This document shows positions 1 through 6,392 of a stretch of DNA of 6,598 bases, piece after piece. This stretch comes from Actinobacteria bacterium RBG_16_64_13 (GTDB taxonomy: Bacteria; Actinomycetota; Thermoleophilia; RBG-16-64-13). How positions within the stretch are numbered: the first letter of the stretch is position 1; every line of letters begins with the position of its first letter. Below the pieces are notes generated by a model that was given only the letters and a program-made list of their open reading frames with translations, had not been told where the DNA came from and searched no databases. The DNA is taken from the NCBI GenBank assembly GCA_001768675.1, contig MELN01000065.1:12483-19080 (forward strand), written 5' to 3'. Made by a program: the position numbers and the translations under genes.

Positions 1-1104
1 GGGAACGGCGAGGCGGTGGTCAAGGCCCTGGCGACTCAGGCGAAGAGCAAAGGTGTCGAGATCGTGCCGGGAACGCCGGTCGTCGGGCTCGTCAAGCAGG
101 GTGGGCGCATCGGTGGTGTCGTGGTCGACGATGACGGCCAAGAGGCGGAAGTGGCGTGCAAAGCGCTCGTTGTAGCGACCGGCGGATACGCGAACAACAA
201 GGAGTGGATCAAGAAGTACACCGGACACGACCTGGGAGTGAGTCTCGTCCCGGTGGGAAACACGGGCAAGATGGGGGACGGCATCCGTATGGCCTGGGAA
301 GCCGGCGCGGCTGAAGACGGAGTCGAGGCTCTCGAAGTGGTCCGGGTGGCGCCGGTAGGCCCGGAGTTCGCGATGGGCAACGACCTGGAGGTCGTTGCCA
401 TGCAGCCAGATCTATGGGTGACCGCTCGCGGGGAGCGATTCTGCGACGAGAGCGTCGCTCTCAACGACTCTCACTCCGGCAATGTGAACGCGCGCTTCAG
501 CAGCGACGGTTTCACTTTCAGCCTCTTCGATGAATCCATTCTCGAACACGTGCTGGAGGCCGGCATCGACCGGGGTCTCACCATGGATCTGCGGCCAGGC
601 TATAGGCCCGTGAACGCGCAAAAGGAGATCCAGGCGGCGATCGAGGGTGGCAGCAAGGAAGTGTTCGTGGCTGAGTCGCTGGAGGAACTTGCTTCGTTGA
701 CCGGGATCGACCCAGTCACCCTGCGCACCACCGTGGACGAGTACAACGACTACTGCGCCAAGGAACGCGACAAGCAGTTTGCCAAGGATCCCAGGTTCCT
801 GCGTCCGCTGGTTGGTCCCAAGTACTACGCCGCCAGGGCGCGCACCGTCGTCCTGGGGACGAAGGGCGGCATCAAGATCAACGAGAACATGGAAGTGCTG
901 GACAAGAAGAGCGCGGTCATCCCGGGACTGTACGCCGGCGGGTTCGATGCTGGGGGCATGTACGGCGATAGCTACCCTATCCAGATCTCCTCCGGCCTCT
1001 CCTCGGCTTTCGCCCTGAATTCCGGCCGAATTGCCGGGAGAAATGCACTCAGGTACCTGGAGCGACGGGCTGATTGCTCGAGCCGAGCCGGCTCATCTCA
1101 ATAA
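1..1104 (+). CDS. FAD-dependent oxidoreductase, fumarate reductase/3-ketosteroid dehydrogenase-like flavoprotein (5' partial)
   Basis: The reading frame is open from base 1 with no stop, so the N-terminus (including the first FAD dinucleotide-binding GxGxxG) lies outside the window; the GTG at 16 is an internal Val codon, not a start. What remains is typical of the FAD_binding_2 family: an ATGGY segment (175-189) closing the FAD domain, a GNTGKMGDGI stretch starting near 259, a 'GERFCDE' motif in the capping domain, and the C-terminal FAD-binding block with TKGG (859-870) and PGLYAGG...GDSYP (922-978) followed by GRIAG. Family members transfer hydride between FAD and an activated C=C or C-C bond of fumarate, urocanate, enoates or ketosteroids. 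The position that is His in the 'HHTxGG' of soluble fumarate reductases reads Gly-Thr-Lys-Gly-Gly here, so I infer a substrate other than fumarate. It probably heads or sits within the same transcript as the next two genes. Family call is secure, substrate unknown. Confidence 0.93.
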   Translation, partial: GNGEAVVKALATQAKSKGVEIVPGTPVVGLVKQGGRIGGVVVDDDGQEAEVACKALVVATGGYANNKEWIKKYTGHDLGVSLVPVGNTGKMGDGIRMAWEAGAAEDGVEALEVVRVAPVGPEFAMGNDLEVVAMQPDLWVTARGERFCDESVALNDSHSGNVNARFSSDGFTFSLFDESILEHVLEAGIDRGLTMDLRPGYRPVNAQKEIQAAIEGGSKEVFVAESLEELASLTGIDPVTLRTTVDEYNDYCAKERDKQFAKDPRFLRPLVGPKYYAARARTVVLGTKGGIKINENMEVLDKKSAVIPGLYAGGFDAGGMYGDSYPIQISSGLSSAFALNSGRIAGRNALRYLERRADCSSRAGSSQ

Positions 1105-1135
1105 TCGATGGCCGGACATGACAGGGTGGGTGACG

Positions 1136-1942
1136 ATGGAACACGCGATTGAACGAACCATACGATCCTTGAAGAAGAGACAGATCGTCGGCTGGGCGGC
1201 CGAAGACGCCGCGGAGGCGCGGGAGATCGTCTTGAAGATAGTCCCCGCGGGAGCGGTAGTCGGAACCGGCGATTCCTCAAGCGTACGGCAGATCGGCATG
1301 GTGGAGGCGCTCGAGGCAAGGGGCAATCGGGTGATCAACGGGTTCGCTCTGCCCGACAGGGTCACGGACATCCAGTCTCTCTTCGACCGTGCCTTCTGGC
1401 CCATGCTCCAGGCAACACTCTGCGATGTCTTTCTGACCGGCAGTAACTCCCTCACGGAAGACGGGAGGCTCGTGAACGTGGATGGAGTAGGCAACCGGGT
1501 CGCAGGCATGTTCTGGGGGCATCCGCTAAGCGTCCTTGTGGTGGGCAGAAACAAGATCGTGAAGGACCTCGATGAGGCCCTCGACCGGGTGAAGAACGTG
1601 ATCGCCCCGGAGCATGTGCGCAGAAAGGGTGCTCCGACGCCATGCGTCAAGTCGGGAAGATGTCACGATTGCGTCGGCCCCACAAGAGTGTGCGCGGTGA
1701 CGACGATCATCGAGCGAAGACCCGCGCACACAGATCTTCATGTCGTGGTCGTGGACGAAGACCTCGGTCTGGGCTGGGACCGGTCATGGCCTGAGGAACG
1801 GATCAGGAGCATAGCGGCTCGCCACGAAGAGTTCATGTCGCTGTGCCCGCTTCCGGTTTGCGCGCTGGAACCAGGGAGCAGCGAGAGACTCTGGGAAATG
1901 GCGAAAACGAAGGGGTCGCGTGTACGACAGGGTCAAGCCTAA
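1136..1942 (+). CDS. LUD-domain protein (lactate utilization / DUF162 family) with C-terminal four-Cys motif
   Basis: The protein has about 268 residues from the ATG at 1136. That start is chosen because a GGGTGGGTG stretch lies just upstream (1123-1132). The ATG at 1118 lacks a ribosome site, and starting at 1031 would overlap the flavoprotein by 74 bp. Family hallmarks are VGTGDSSSVRQIG (about residues 42-54) and TEDGRLVNVDGVGNRVAGM (about 107-125), which form the nucleotide/ligand-binding LUD fold related to LutC/YkgG. A Cys cluster follows, C-x5-C-x2-C-x6-C (residues 170, 176, 179, 186; bases 1643-1693), then TTIIER. This Cys-bearing subtype is common in anaerobes and annotated 'lactate utilization protein', but its biochemical role is not established. 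The cluster could bind an Fe-S centre or zinc (inference). After the usual end there are roughly 50 extra residues that include two more cysteines. No LutA or LutB is next door, so lactate oxidation is not supported by context; a role in redox or electron transfer with the adjacent flavoprotein is a guess. Confidence 0.88.
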   Translation: MEHAIERTIRSLKKRQIVGWAAEDAAEAREIVLKIVPAGAVVGTGDSSSVRQIGMVEALEARGNRVINGFALPDRVTDIQSLFDRAFWPMLQATLCDVFLTGSNSLTEDGRLVNVDGVGNRVAGMFWGHPLSVLVVGRNKIVKDLDEALDRVKNVIAPEHVRRKGAPTPCVKSGRCHDCVGPTRVCAVTTIIERRPAHTDLHVVVVDEDLGLGWDRSWPEERIRSIAARHEEFMSLCPLPVCALEPGSSERLWEMAKTKGSRVRQGQA

Positions 1943-1943
1943 G

Positions 1944-1951
1944 AAAGGAAG
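1944..1951 (+). promoter_or_regulatory. Shine-Dalgarno site misplaced relative to the downstream ATG
   Basis: AAAGGAAG directly follows the LUD stop codon and is the only purine-rich ribosome site ahead of the URO-D gene. It lies 23 nt from the ATG at 1975, too far for normal initiation, but 8 nt from an in-frame CTG at 1960. A GTG in frame at 1951 overlaps the site itself. Either a CTG start adds five residues to the protein, or the ATG is served by a weak GAG-rich site near 1962-1970. Confidence 0.5.
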
Positions 1952-1974
1952 TGATCCTCCTGAGCTCGAGCGCC

Positions 1975-3339
1975 ATGAGTGATGCAAACGCGCCCGCGCA
2001 GCCGGACATGTTCGAAGGCTGGGATAGGCTTGACTGGAGGGAGCGCCGCGAACGTCGCTTTCAGCGTTGGTTGAGCCCGCCAAGCGTCCAGTTTGCGAGC
2101 GATTCGGCGAGGAGGGGCTATGGGGAGCGCGTCCAGCTGATCATTGACGCCGTGATGCTCAGAAAGCCTGCTCGCGTGGCGGTTTCTCCGTTGATGGGCT
2201 TCTATGTGGCGCGCTACAGCGGTCTCACCCTCAAGGAGGCCATGCACGACTACCAGAAGTCGGCGGCCGCGCTCACCAAGTACTACGACGACTTTCTGCC
2301 GGACTTCCAGTCGATGCCGGCCTCTCCGGCAAAGGTCTTCGACCTACTTGGGCTGAACTTCGTCAACTGGCCGGGGCACGGCCTAGCGGACCAAACCCCG
2401 TGGCAGTACGTCGAGGCCGAGTACATGAGGGCGGACGAGTACGATGCCCTCATCGCCGACCCCTCCGACTACTTCCGTCGCACCTTCCTGCCTCGAATAG
2501 GAGCGGCCTTCCGCCCCTTGGCCGGGCTGGATTCGTTCGCCAGCATGATGGAAGCCAGCACACTGCCCTTCAACATCCTTCCGTTCGCAGACCCGGCCGT
2601 GCTCGCGGGGGTGCATCGGCTGGCCGAGGCCGCGCAGGAGGCCCTCGTGTACTTGATGACCACAGGCGCGGCGGGTGCTGATGCGGCGGGCCGTCTGGGG
2701 ATACCGGCCCTGGCAGGCGGCATGGCCAAAGCGCCCTATGACGTCCTGGCCGACACTCTGCGCGGCACCAAGGGGATCGTCATGGACCGTTTCAGACAAC
2801 CGGAGAAGATACTCGAGGCGGCCGACCGCCTCGTCCGGCCGATGCTGGACTGGGCTGTGCGTCAGGCGGCCATGGCCGATTCCCCGCTGGTGGTCTTTGT
2901 CCTGCACAAGGGCTCCGATAGCTTCATGTCCGATGCCGACTTCCGAACGTTCTATTGGCCAACGCTGAAGGCGGTGATCAGGGGTCTGATCGAGGAAGGC
3001 ATCGTGCCCGCGCTTTTCGCCGAAGGTCGCTACAACCGGAGGCTTGAGGTCATCGCCGACGAGGAGATACCCGCGGGGAGTGTCATGTGGATGTTCGATC
3101 AGACCGACATGGCCGCAGCCAAGCGCGCTCTGCGCGGCCGTGCTTGCATCGCCGGTAACGTTCCTAGCTCGCTGCTCGCTCTCGGGACGCCCGAAGCGGT
3201 CGAGAAGTACGTGACCGACCTTCTAGACGAGTGCGCGACCGACGGGGGCTTCTTCCTCCAGAGCGGGGCGGTCGTCGATGACGCCAGGCCGGAAGCACTG
3301 AAGGCCATGATCGAGACCGGGCGAAACTGGCGCGGCTGA
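1975..3339 (+). CDS. Uroporphyrinogen decarboxylase (URO-D) family protein, methyltransferase-like
   Basis: The protein has about 454 residues from the ATG at 1975; a CTG at 1960 is a possible alternative start given the ribosome site at 1944-1951. The C-terminal half carries the signature of a large URO-D-like clade found in anaerobes: LHKGSDSFMSD...FYWPTLK (about residues 310-332), FAEGRYNRRLE (348-358), a GNVPSSLLALGTPE segment (394-407), and FLQSGAVVDDARPE (427-440). The fold is a TIM barrel shared by heme-biosynthetic HemE and by MtaA/CmuA-type corrinoid methyltransferases. HemE is about 350 residues and has a different N-terminus, so this is not heme synthesis. The Zn-binding His-x-Cys...Cys of MtaA/CmuA is absent: FAEG and SGA occupy those places. 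Methyl transfer by the MtaA mechanism is therefore not supported, and no corrinoid protein is visible nearby. Known members are mostly uncharacterised and often sit in catabolic clusters with flavoproteins, SDRs and acyl-CoA enzymes. It is the last gene of the plus-strand group. Confidence 0.88.
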   Translation: MSDANAPAQPDMFEGWDRLDWRERRERRFQRWLSPPSVQFASDSARRGYGERVQLIIDAVMLRKPARVAVSPLMGFYVARYSGLTLKEAMHDYQKSAAALTKYYDDFLPDFQSMPASPAKVFDLLGLNFVNWPGHGLADQTPWQYVEAEYMRADEYDALIADPSDYFRRTFLPRIGAAFRPLAGLDSFASMMEASTLPFNILPFADPAVLAGVHRLAEAAQEALVYLMTTGAAGADAAGRLGIPALAGGMAKAPYDVLADTLRGTKGIVMDRFRQPEKILEAADRLVRPMLDWAVRQAAMADSPLVVFVLHKGSDSFMSDADFRTFYWPTLKAVIRGLIEEGIVPALFAEGRYNRRLEVIADEEIPAGSVMWMFDQTDMAAAKRALRGRACIAGNVPSSLLALGTPEAVEKYVTDLLDECATDGGFFLQSGAVVDDARPEALKAMIETGRNWRG

Positions 3340-3371
3340 GAGACAACCGCTGGGCTACGGGCGCAGAAACC
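3340..3371. other. Short convergent intergenic gap
   Basis: Thirty-two bases separate the stop codons of the tail-to-tail URO-D and SnoaL-like genes. I see no GC-rich hairpin followed by a T run on either strand. The nearest foldable element is a CCC-TTCG-GGG mini-hairpin just inside the end of the minus-strand gene (about 3377-3386), with only a three-pair stem and no U-tract. Termination is therefore either Rho-dependent or by overlapping transcription into the opposite gene. Confidence 0.6.
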
Positions 3372-4088
3372 TCAGTCCCTTCGGGGCGCCGATCCGGGAG
3401 GCGGAGTGACTATGGGCTTGCCGGTCACCGGATGCACGCAATGGAACGGAAGCACCTCATGCTCGGGCCATCTTAGCGGCGTGTAGTCCGTCAACTCATC
3501 GGGACCGTAAGGATCGTCCGGGTAGGTGGTTGTCTGTAACGGCACGAATTCGGGCGGAGTGAAGGCCCATCCGTTTTCAAAGGTGCAGATCCACACCGGC
3601 CGGTAGTTGAGCATCTTGATCTTCCAGACCCCATCGCGCTTGATATAGCCGTTCTCGTAGAGAGCGCCTTCCCACCACTGCCGGGAAATGGAGGTGGGAT
3701 TCGGATTCCTCTCGTAGTGAGTGCCGGCCTGCATCATGCAGCGAAAACGGGCCAAGGCGGTCTTTCGATCCGGGGACACATCGACCACGTCCTGCATCTG
3801 CGGGTGATCGAGTATGAAGCCGAAGACCGGTCCGTTCTTGCCATCGGTAAAACGATTGCGGAAACCGTCGCAGTACATGCGGCGAGCGCCGGCAAGTCCC
3901 CGGAAGATCCCGCCGAAGAAGTGGATCTCGCACTCTTCGTCGTAGCAGCCGACGGCCTCGTCGTACATGCACTTGTCGATGAAATAGCCGTAGAGATGAT
4001 GCAAACGACGGATGGCGTGCACGTCTTCCAGCATTCCGAGCCGCTGCTCCAACTCTTCGACTCGTTGCCGCAGATCGTCGTCGCTCAT
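3372..4088 (-). CDS. SnoaL/NTF2-like protein, putative dehydratase or isomerase (larger paralogue)
   Basis: The protein has 238 residues and starts at the ATG ending at 4088, with AGGGG 7 nt upstream (4096-4100). An acidic heptad-like helix (about residues 3-22: LRQRVEELEQRLGML) is followed by a SnoaL-like cone fold. Compared from memory with the bile-acid 7-alpha-dehydratase BaiE, the Tyr-x4-Asp pair (Y33, D38, followed by xxMYDE) and a His (H95) fall at equivalent places, so an acid-base active site is plausible. Residues 141-173 carry the GxxYExxYIKxDGxWKI...YR...C.FENGW signature shared with the neighbouring paralogue. About 65 proline-rich residues follow the fold, making it longer than the usual 130-170. 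Family members are cofactor-free dehydratases, isomerases, cyclases or hydrolases in cyclic-compound metabolism. It is the last gene of the minus-strand operon. Fold secure; reaction inferred. Confidence 0.85.
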   Translation of the reverse strand: MSDDDLRQRVEELEQRLGMLEDVHAIRRLHHLYGYFIDKCMYDEAVGCYDEECEIHFFGGIFRGLAGARRMYCDGFRNRFTDGKNGPVFGFILDHPQMQDVVDVSPDRKTALARFRCMMQAGTHYERNPNPTSISRQWWEGALYENGYIKRDGVWKIKMLNYRPVWICTFENGWAFTPPEFVPLQTTTYPDDPYGPDELTDYTPLRWPEHEVLPFHCVHPVTGKPIVTPPPGSAPRRD

Positions 4089-4116
4089 GATCGTTCCCCT
4101 TCTCCCTCTCGTGGTA

Positions 4117-4767
4117 CTAGTCGTCGTACGGCTCTGGCGGCGGCGGCTCCATCACGTTCTTCCGGTACCGGCTGTATGGCATGTAGTACGTGGTCGGTTT
4201 GTCCGGGATGTTGTCCGGCGAACCCGCGATACTTGCCGCCACCGGCTCATCCACCCAGCCCTTTTCATACGGGCACATGAAGGCCTGGCGGTAGGCGAAC
4301 TTGAGGATCTTCCACTGCCCGTCTTCCTTGACATACTCCATATCGTATTTCCCCAGGCAGAGGAACTGCTTGAGCGCACCACCCTCAAGAAGGGAACAGT
4401 AGCCGTGAGAATGCCATAGCCCCCTGGCTTTCGTTCTACCCCGGTCGATCTCGATGAGGGGGTTGACGGTCATGTGAATGGCCAGGTGTCCCGCACCTAT
4501 CTTCTTGTCGCTGAACACCGTGTTCCAGAACCGGGTGATGCTATCGATGCCTTCGTACACGCCGCTGTCTTCGATCTCCAGGCTGACCCCGGGGGTCTTC
4601 TGGGCGAACAGATCCGGGATCTGGGATCTTCTTCCTATGTAATAGAGGTGCGAATAGAGCGACTGGAGTTTCCAGATCTCCAACTCGTCCTTGGCGCAGG
4701 CCAGTTCGGCCACCCGCTCCTTCAGGTTCTCCACCTCGGTGGCCAGTTGTTCCAAAGTGACTACCAT
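4117..4767 (-). CDS. SnoaL/NTF2-like protein (smaller paralogue, partly altered active site)
   Basis: The protein has 216 residues from an ATG ending at 4767, preceded by AGGGGG (4775-4780) at 7 nt. An N-terminal amphipathic coiled-coil helix (residues 4-30, LEQLATEVENLKERVAEL) leads into a SnoaL-like fold. The signature GKYDMEYVKEDGQWKI...YRQAFMCPYEKGW (139-171) matches the downstream paralogue position by position, so the two arose by duplication. The putative catalytic Tyr (Y38) and His (H98, in AIHMTVNP) are kept, but the Asp of the Tyr-x4-Asp pair is Tyr (Y43). That suggests a different substrate or reaction, or a non-catalytic partner in a hetero-oligomer (inference). The C-terminus ends in a Pro/Glu/Asp-rich tail (EPPPPEPYDD). 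It lies 28 bp upstream of the larger paralogue in the operon and 43 bp after the two-domain cupin. Confidence 0.85.
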   Translation of the reverse strand: MVVTLEQLATEVENLKERVAELACAKDELEIWKLQSLYSHLYYIGRRSQIPDLFAQKTPGVSLEIEDSGVYEGIDSITRFWNTVFSDKKIGAGHLAIHMTVNPLIEIDRGRTKARGLWHSHGYCSLLEGGALKQFLCLGKYDMEYVKEDGQWKILKFAYRQAFMCPYEKGWVDEPVAASIAGSPDNIPDKPTTYYMPYSRYRKNVMEPPPPEPYDD

Positions 4768-4810
4768 CCTGGGTCCCCCTTCTGCTGCGGGGCGGCTAAA
4801 TGGGCTCTGC

Positions 4811-5836
4811 CTACCTTCCGCCGGGATACTTACTGATGCCTTCGCCCATGGGCCAAGACATCATGAAGAAGACCTGCTTGCTCACGTTGCGTATGATCAT
4901 CGGGCCCTGGGAGACATTCGGCGGGATGTACGCCCAGAAGTTCTTCTTGACGGTGTGCTTCTCGCCACCGATCCAAAGCTCGACCTCGGCGCAGAGGTCG
5001 GTGATGTCGTCGTAGTTCATGGCTGCGAAGGCGATGGAAGTGCCGTGGCCCGCCGTGTGGGCGTCCATCAGCAACCGGCCGGCTTTGGACCTGCCGCCGG
5101 GGAGGAGCCACCTGGTGTCGCAGCCGAACTCGGCGTCGGAAATCACGGTCTGGTCGATATAGGCCATGGGCCGCGTGAATTCGGGGTCCAGGGGACGTAT
5201 GAACTCGGGCCTCTTGATGTCCGGCGGCGTCCCGTAGACCATGTACCTCGCATACTTCGATTCGCCGGGCTCTACTTCCCTGGCCGTAGGGGGGGCCTTC
5301 TTAGCGGCCTCGGCCTCTTTGGTCTTTTCGTCCTTCTCTCTTGTGTAGACGCCGCCTGGGCCGGACACCCAGTGCAACGTCGGCCGGGTATAGATCTGAC
5401 TGCGAACGCCGGTACGGAACACGGGCATGTGAGGCAGGTTGGCGGGGATGTAGGCCACCCAGCTCGACTTCAGAGGGATGATCTCGTCATCCATCTGCAT
5501 GCCCATGGGATCGGTGTCGGAGAAATCGTCGGGGTTGGTCCCCCACCAGGACAGAAGCTCGGGAAAGCCATGAACGTGAGGAAACATGCCCGGGGTCGCA
5601 TACCCCACCTTTGCCAGTTCTTCCCAGGTCACCTGGTTGGGGTAGCTGGGGGGCCAGATCCAGGTGGTCTCACCGTAGTAGGCGCCGGGGATGACTTCCT
5701 CGTCGATCCAGTGCATGTGCTCCATGCTGATGCGCTTGCCTTGAGCGGCGAGCCGGTCGCGCTGCTCCGGCGTTGGGCCGGGGAGCAGATGCCGCTTTTC
5801 GAGCGTGGTGCAGATGTATTTGTCATATTCGCCCAC
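4811..5836 (-). CDS. Two-domain cupin (bicupin) with degenerate second domain
   Basis: The protein has 341 residues and starts at GTG (5834-5836), 6 nt after an AGAGGG that overlaps the previous gene's stop codon. Domain 1 (about residues 45-157) has a cupin metal site: HVH (H87, H89), E93 and the closing His in YIPANLPH (H136), with an ELLSWWGTNPDD segment also seen in the neighbouring cupin. A charged, lysine- and glutamate-rich linker (about 161-195) follows. Domain 2 (about 225-330) repeats the layout (VISDAEFG... NYDD... YIPPNVSQGP), but the closing His is Gln (Q310) and the second His and the Glu of the HxHx3E motif are lost (A262 and T266 by ungapped alignment), though H260 and H264 remain. 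Cupins bind Fe, Mn, Zn or Ni and act as dioxygenases, isomerases, decarboxylases or sensors. The reaction is unknown here. In an anaerobic setting an isomerase, lyase or binding role is likelier than a dioxygenase (inference). No signal peptide, so probably cytoplasmic. Confidence 0.84.
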   Translation of the reverse strand: MGEYDKYICTTLEKRHLLPGPTPEQRDRLAAQGKRISMEHMHWIDEEVIPGAYYGETTWIWPPSYPNQVTWEELAKVGYATPGMFPHVHGFPELLSWWGTNPDDFSDTDPMGMQMDDEIIPLKSSWVAYIPANLPHMPVFRTGVRSQIYTRPTLHWVSGPGGVYTREKDEKTKEAEAAKKAPPTAREVEPGESKYARYMVYGTPPDIKRPEFIRPLDPEFTRPMAYIDQTVISDAEFGCDTRWLLPGGRSKAGRLLMDAHTAGHGTSIAFAAMNYDDITDLCAEVELWIGGEKHTVKKNFWAYIPPNVSQGPMIIRNVSKQVFFMMSWPMGEGISKYPGGR

Positions 5837-5846
5837 GGCGCGCCCT

Positions 5847-6341
5847 CTACTTCTTGTATGGGATCGTCTCGAAGTTCATGACCTTGTGCGGATCGAAATC
5901 CTTGTCCTTGTCGAAAAGCGCCACCCGGGTGCCTTCGGCCCCGGCAAGCATCACCTCTACCTGAATGATGGGACTGTCGACGCGCGTGATCTCCAGCGGG
6001 CCATGAGGCAAGTCCGGAGGCAGGTAGACGAGGGTCGGGCGTGTGAACACATACTTCTCCAGTTCCGCCCCCATGTACAGGACTACCTCACCGCCGAAGT
6101 CATCCGGGTCGTCCGGGTTGCCGCCGTACCACGCCAGCACTTCATGGAAGTTGTGCGTGTGGCAGGGGTTGTCACCCTTGAACGCTTTGCGGACGAACTG
6201 GTGCCCGATGGTGAACGGGTATCCGAGCTCCCTGTGCGTGATCATGAGGCCGTCGAACACGGCGGTGCCATCGGCTTTCACCGTCAAGCGCATGTGGGGC
6301 GGGTGGTGCACATACTGGTCGTACTTCCTGCTCACATTCAC
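5847..6341 (-). CDS. Small single-domain cupin
   Basis: The protein has 164 residues. The metal motif is intact: HTH (H61, H63), E67 and YLPPDLPH (H113). The HEVLAWYGGNPDD segment closely resembles the first domain of the bicupin that follows, and both proteins begin with a YD(K/Q)Y motif and carry TRPTL, so they are paralogues. Start: two in-frame GTG codons six bases apart (6339-6341 and 6333-6335) sit inside or just after an AAAGAGG purine run, and neither has ideal spacing. The longer form is kept because the YDQY motif matches the bicupin N-terminus. Its stop codon is 10 bp before the bicupin GTG, so the pair are very probably co-translated. Reaction unknown; a metal-dependent isomerase/lyase or ligand-binding role is possible. 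Confidence 0.84.
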   Translation of the reverse strand: MNVSRKYDQYVHHPPHMRLTVKADGTAVFDGLMITHRELGYPFTIGHQFVRKAFKGDNPCHTHNFHEVLAWYGGNPDDPDDFGGEVVLYMGAELEKYVFTRPTLVYLPPDLPHGPLEITRVDSPIIQVEVMLAGAEGTRVALFDKDKDFDPHKVMNFETIPYKK

Positions 6342-6392
6342 CTCTTTCGGAGTGGAGCGCCGTCGCCTGCCGGGGGATACCCGGGAAGGCGT
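6342..6392. other. Short gap between SDR and small cupin
   Basis: These 51 bases lie between the SDR stop and the first cupin GTG. They contain the purine-rich AAAGAG run next to the start codon and a GC-rich, partly self-complementary stretch (CCGGGTATCCCCCGG on the minus strand, about 6370-6384). I see no convincing -35/-10 promoter or terminator, which fits continuous transcription from the SDR gene. Confidence 0.5.

Noticed and set aside
1031..1135. Upstream extension of the LUD gene to an ATG at 1031
   Set aside because: It would overlap the flavoprotein coding region by 74 bp, the added residues resemble no LUD N-terminus, and a better placed start exists at 1136.
1136..1942. LutC of a lactate oxidation operon
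   Set aside because: There are no LutA or LutB genes adjacent, and the four-Cys motif marks a different LUD subtype.
1975..3339. Heme-biosynthesis HemE
   Set aside because: The length, N-terminus and motifs belong to the large URO-D-like clade, and no other heme genes are nearby.
3377..3386. CCC-TTCG-GGG hairpin as a bidirectional terminator
   Set aside because: The stem is only three pairs, lies inside coding sequence, and has no T run on either side.
3717..4280. 187-codon plus-strand frame across the two SnoaL genes
   Set aside because: It is opposite two well-supported paralogous coding regions and spans their intergenic gap; no family resemblance.
4691..5881. Long 396-codon open frame on the plus strand opposite the bicupin
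   Set aside because: It is antisense to a gene with clear cupin motifs, has a low-complexity Gly/Val/Arg/His-rich composition typical of high-GC shadow frames, and shows no recognisable domain.
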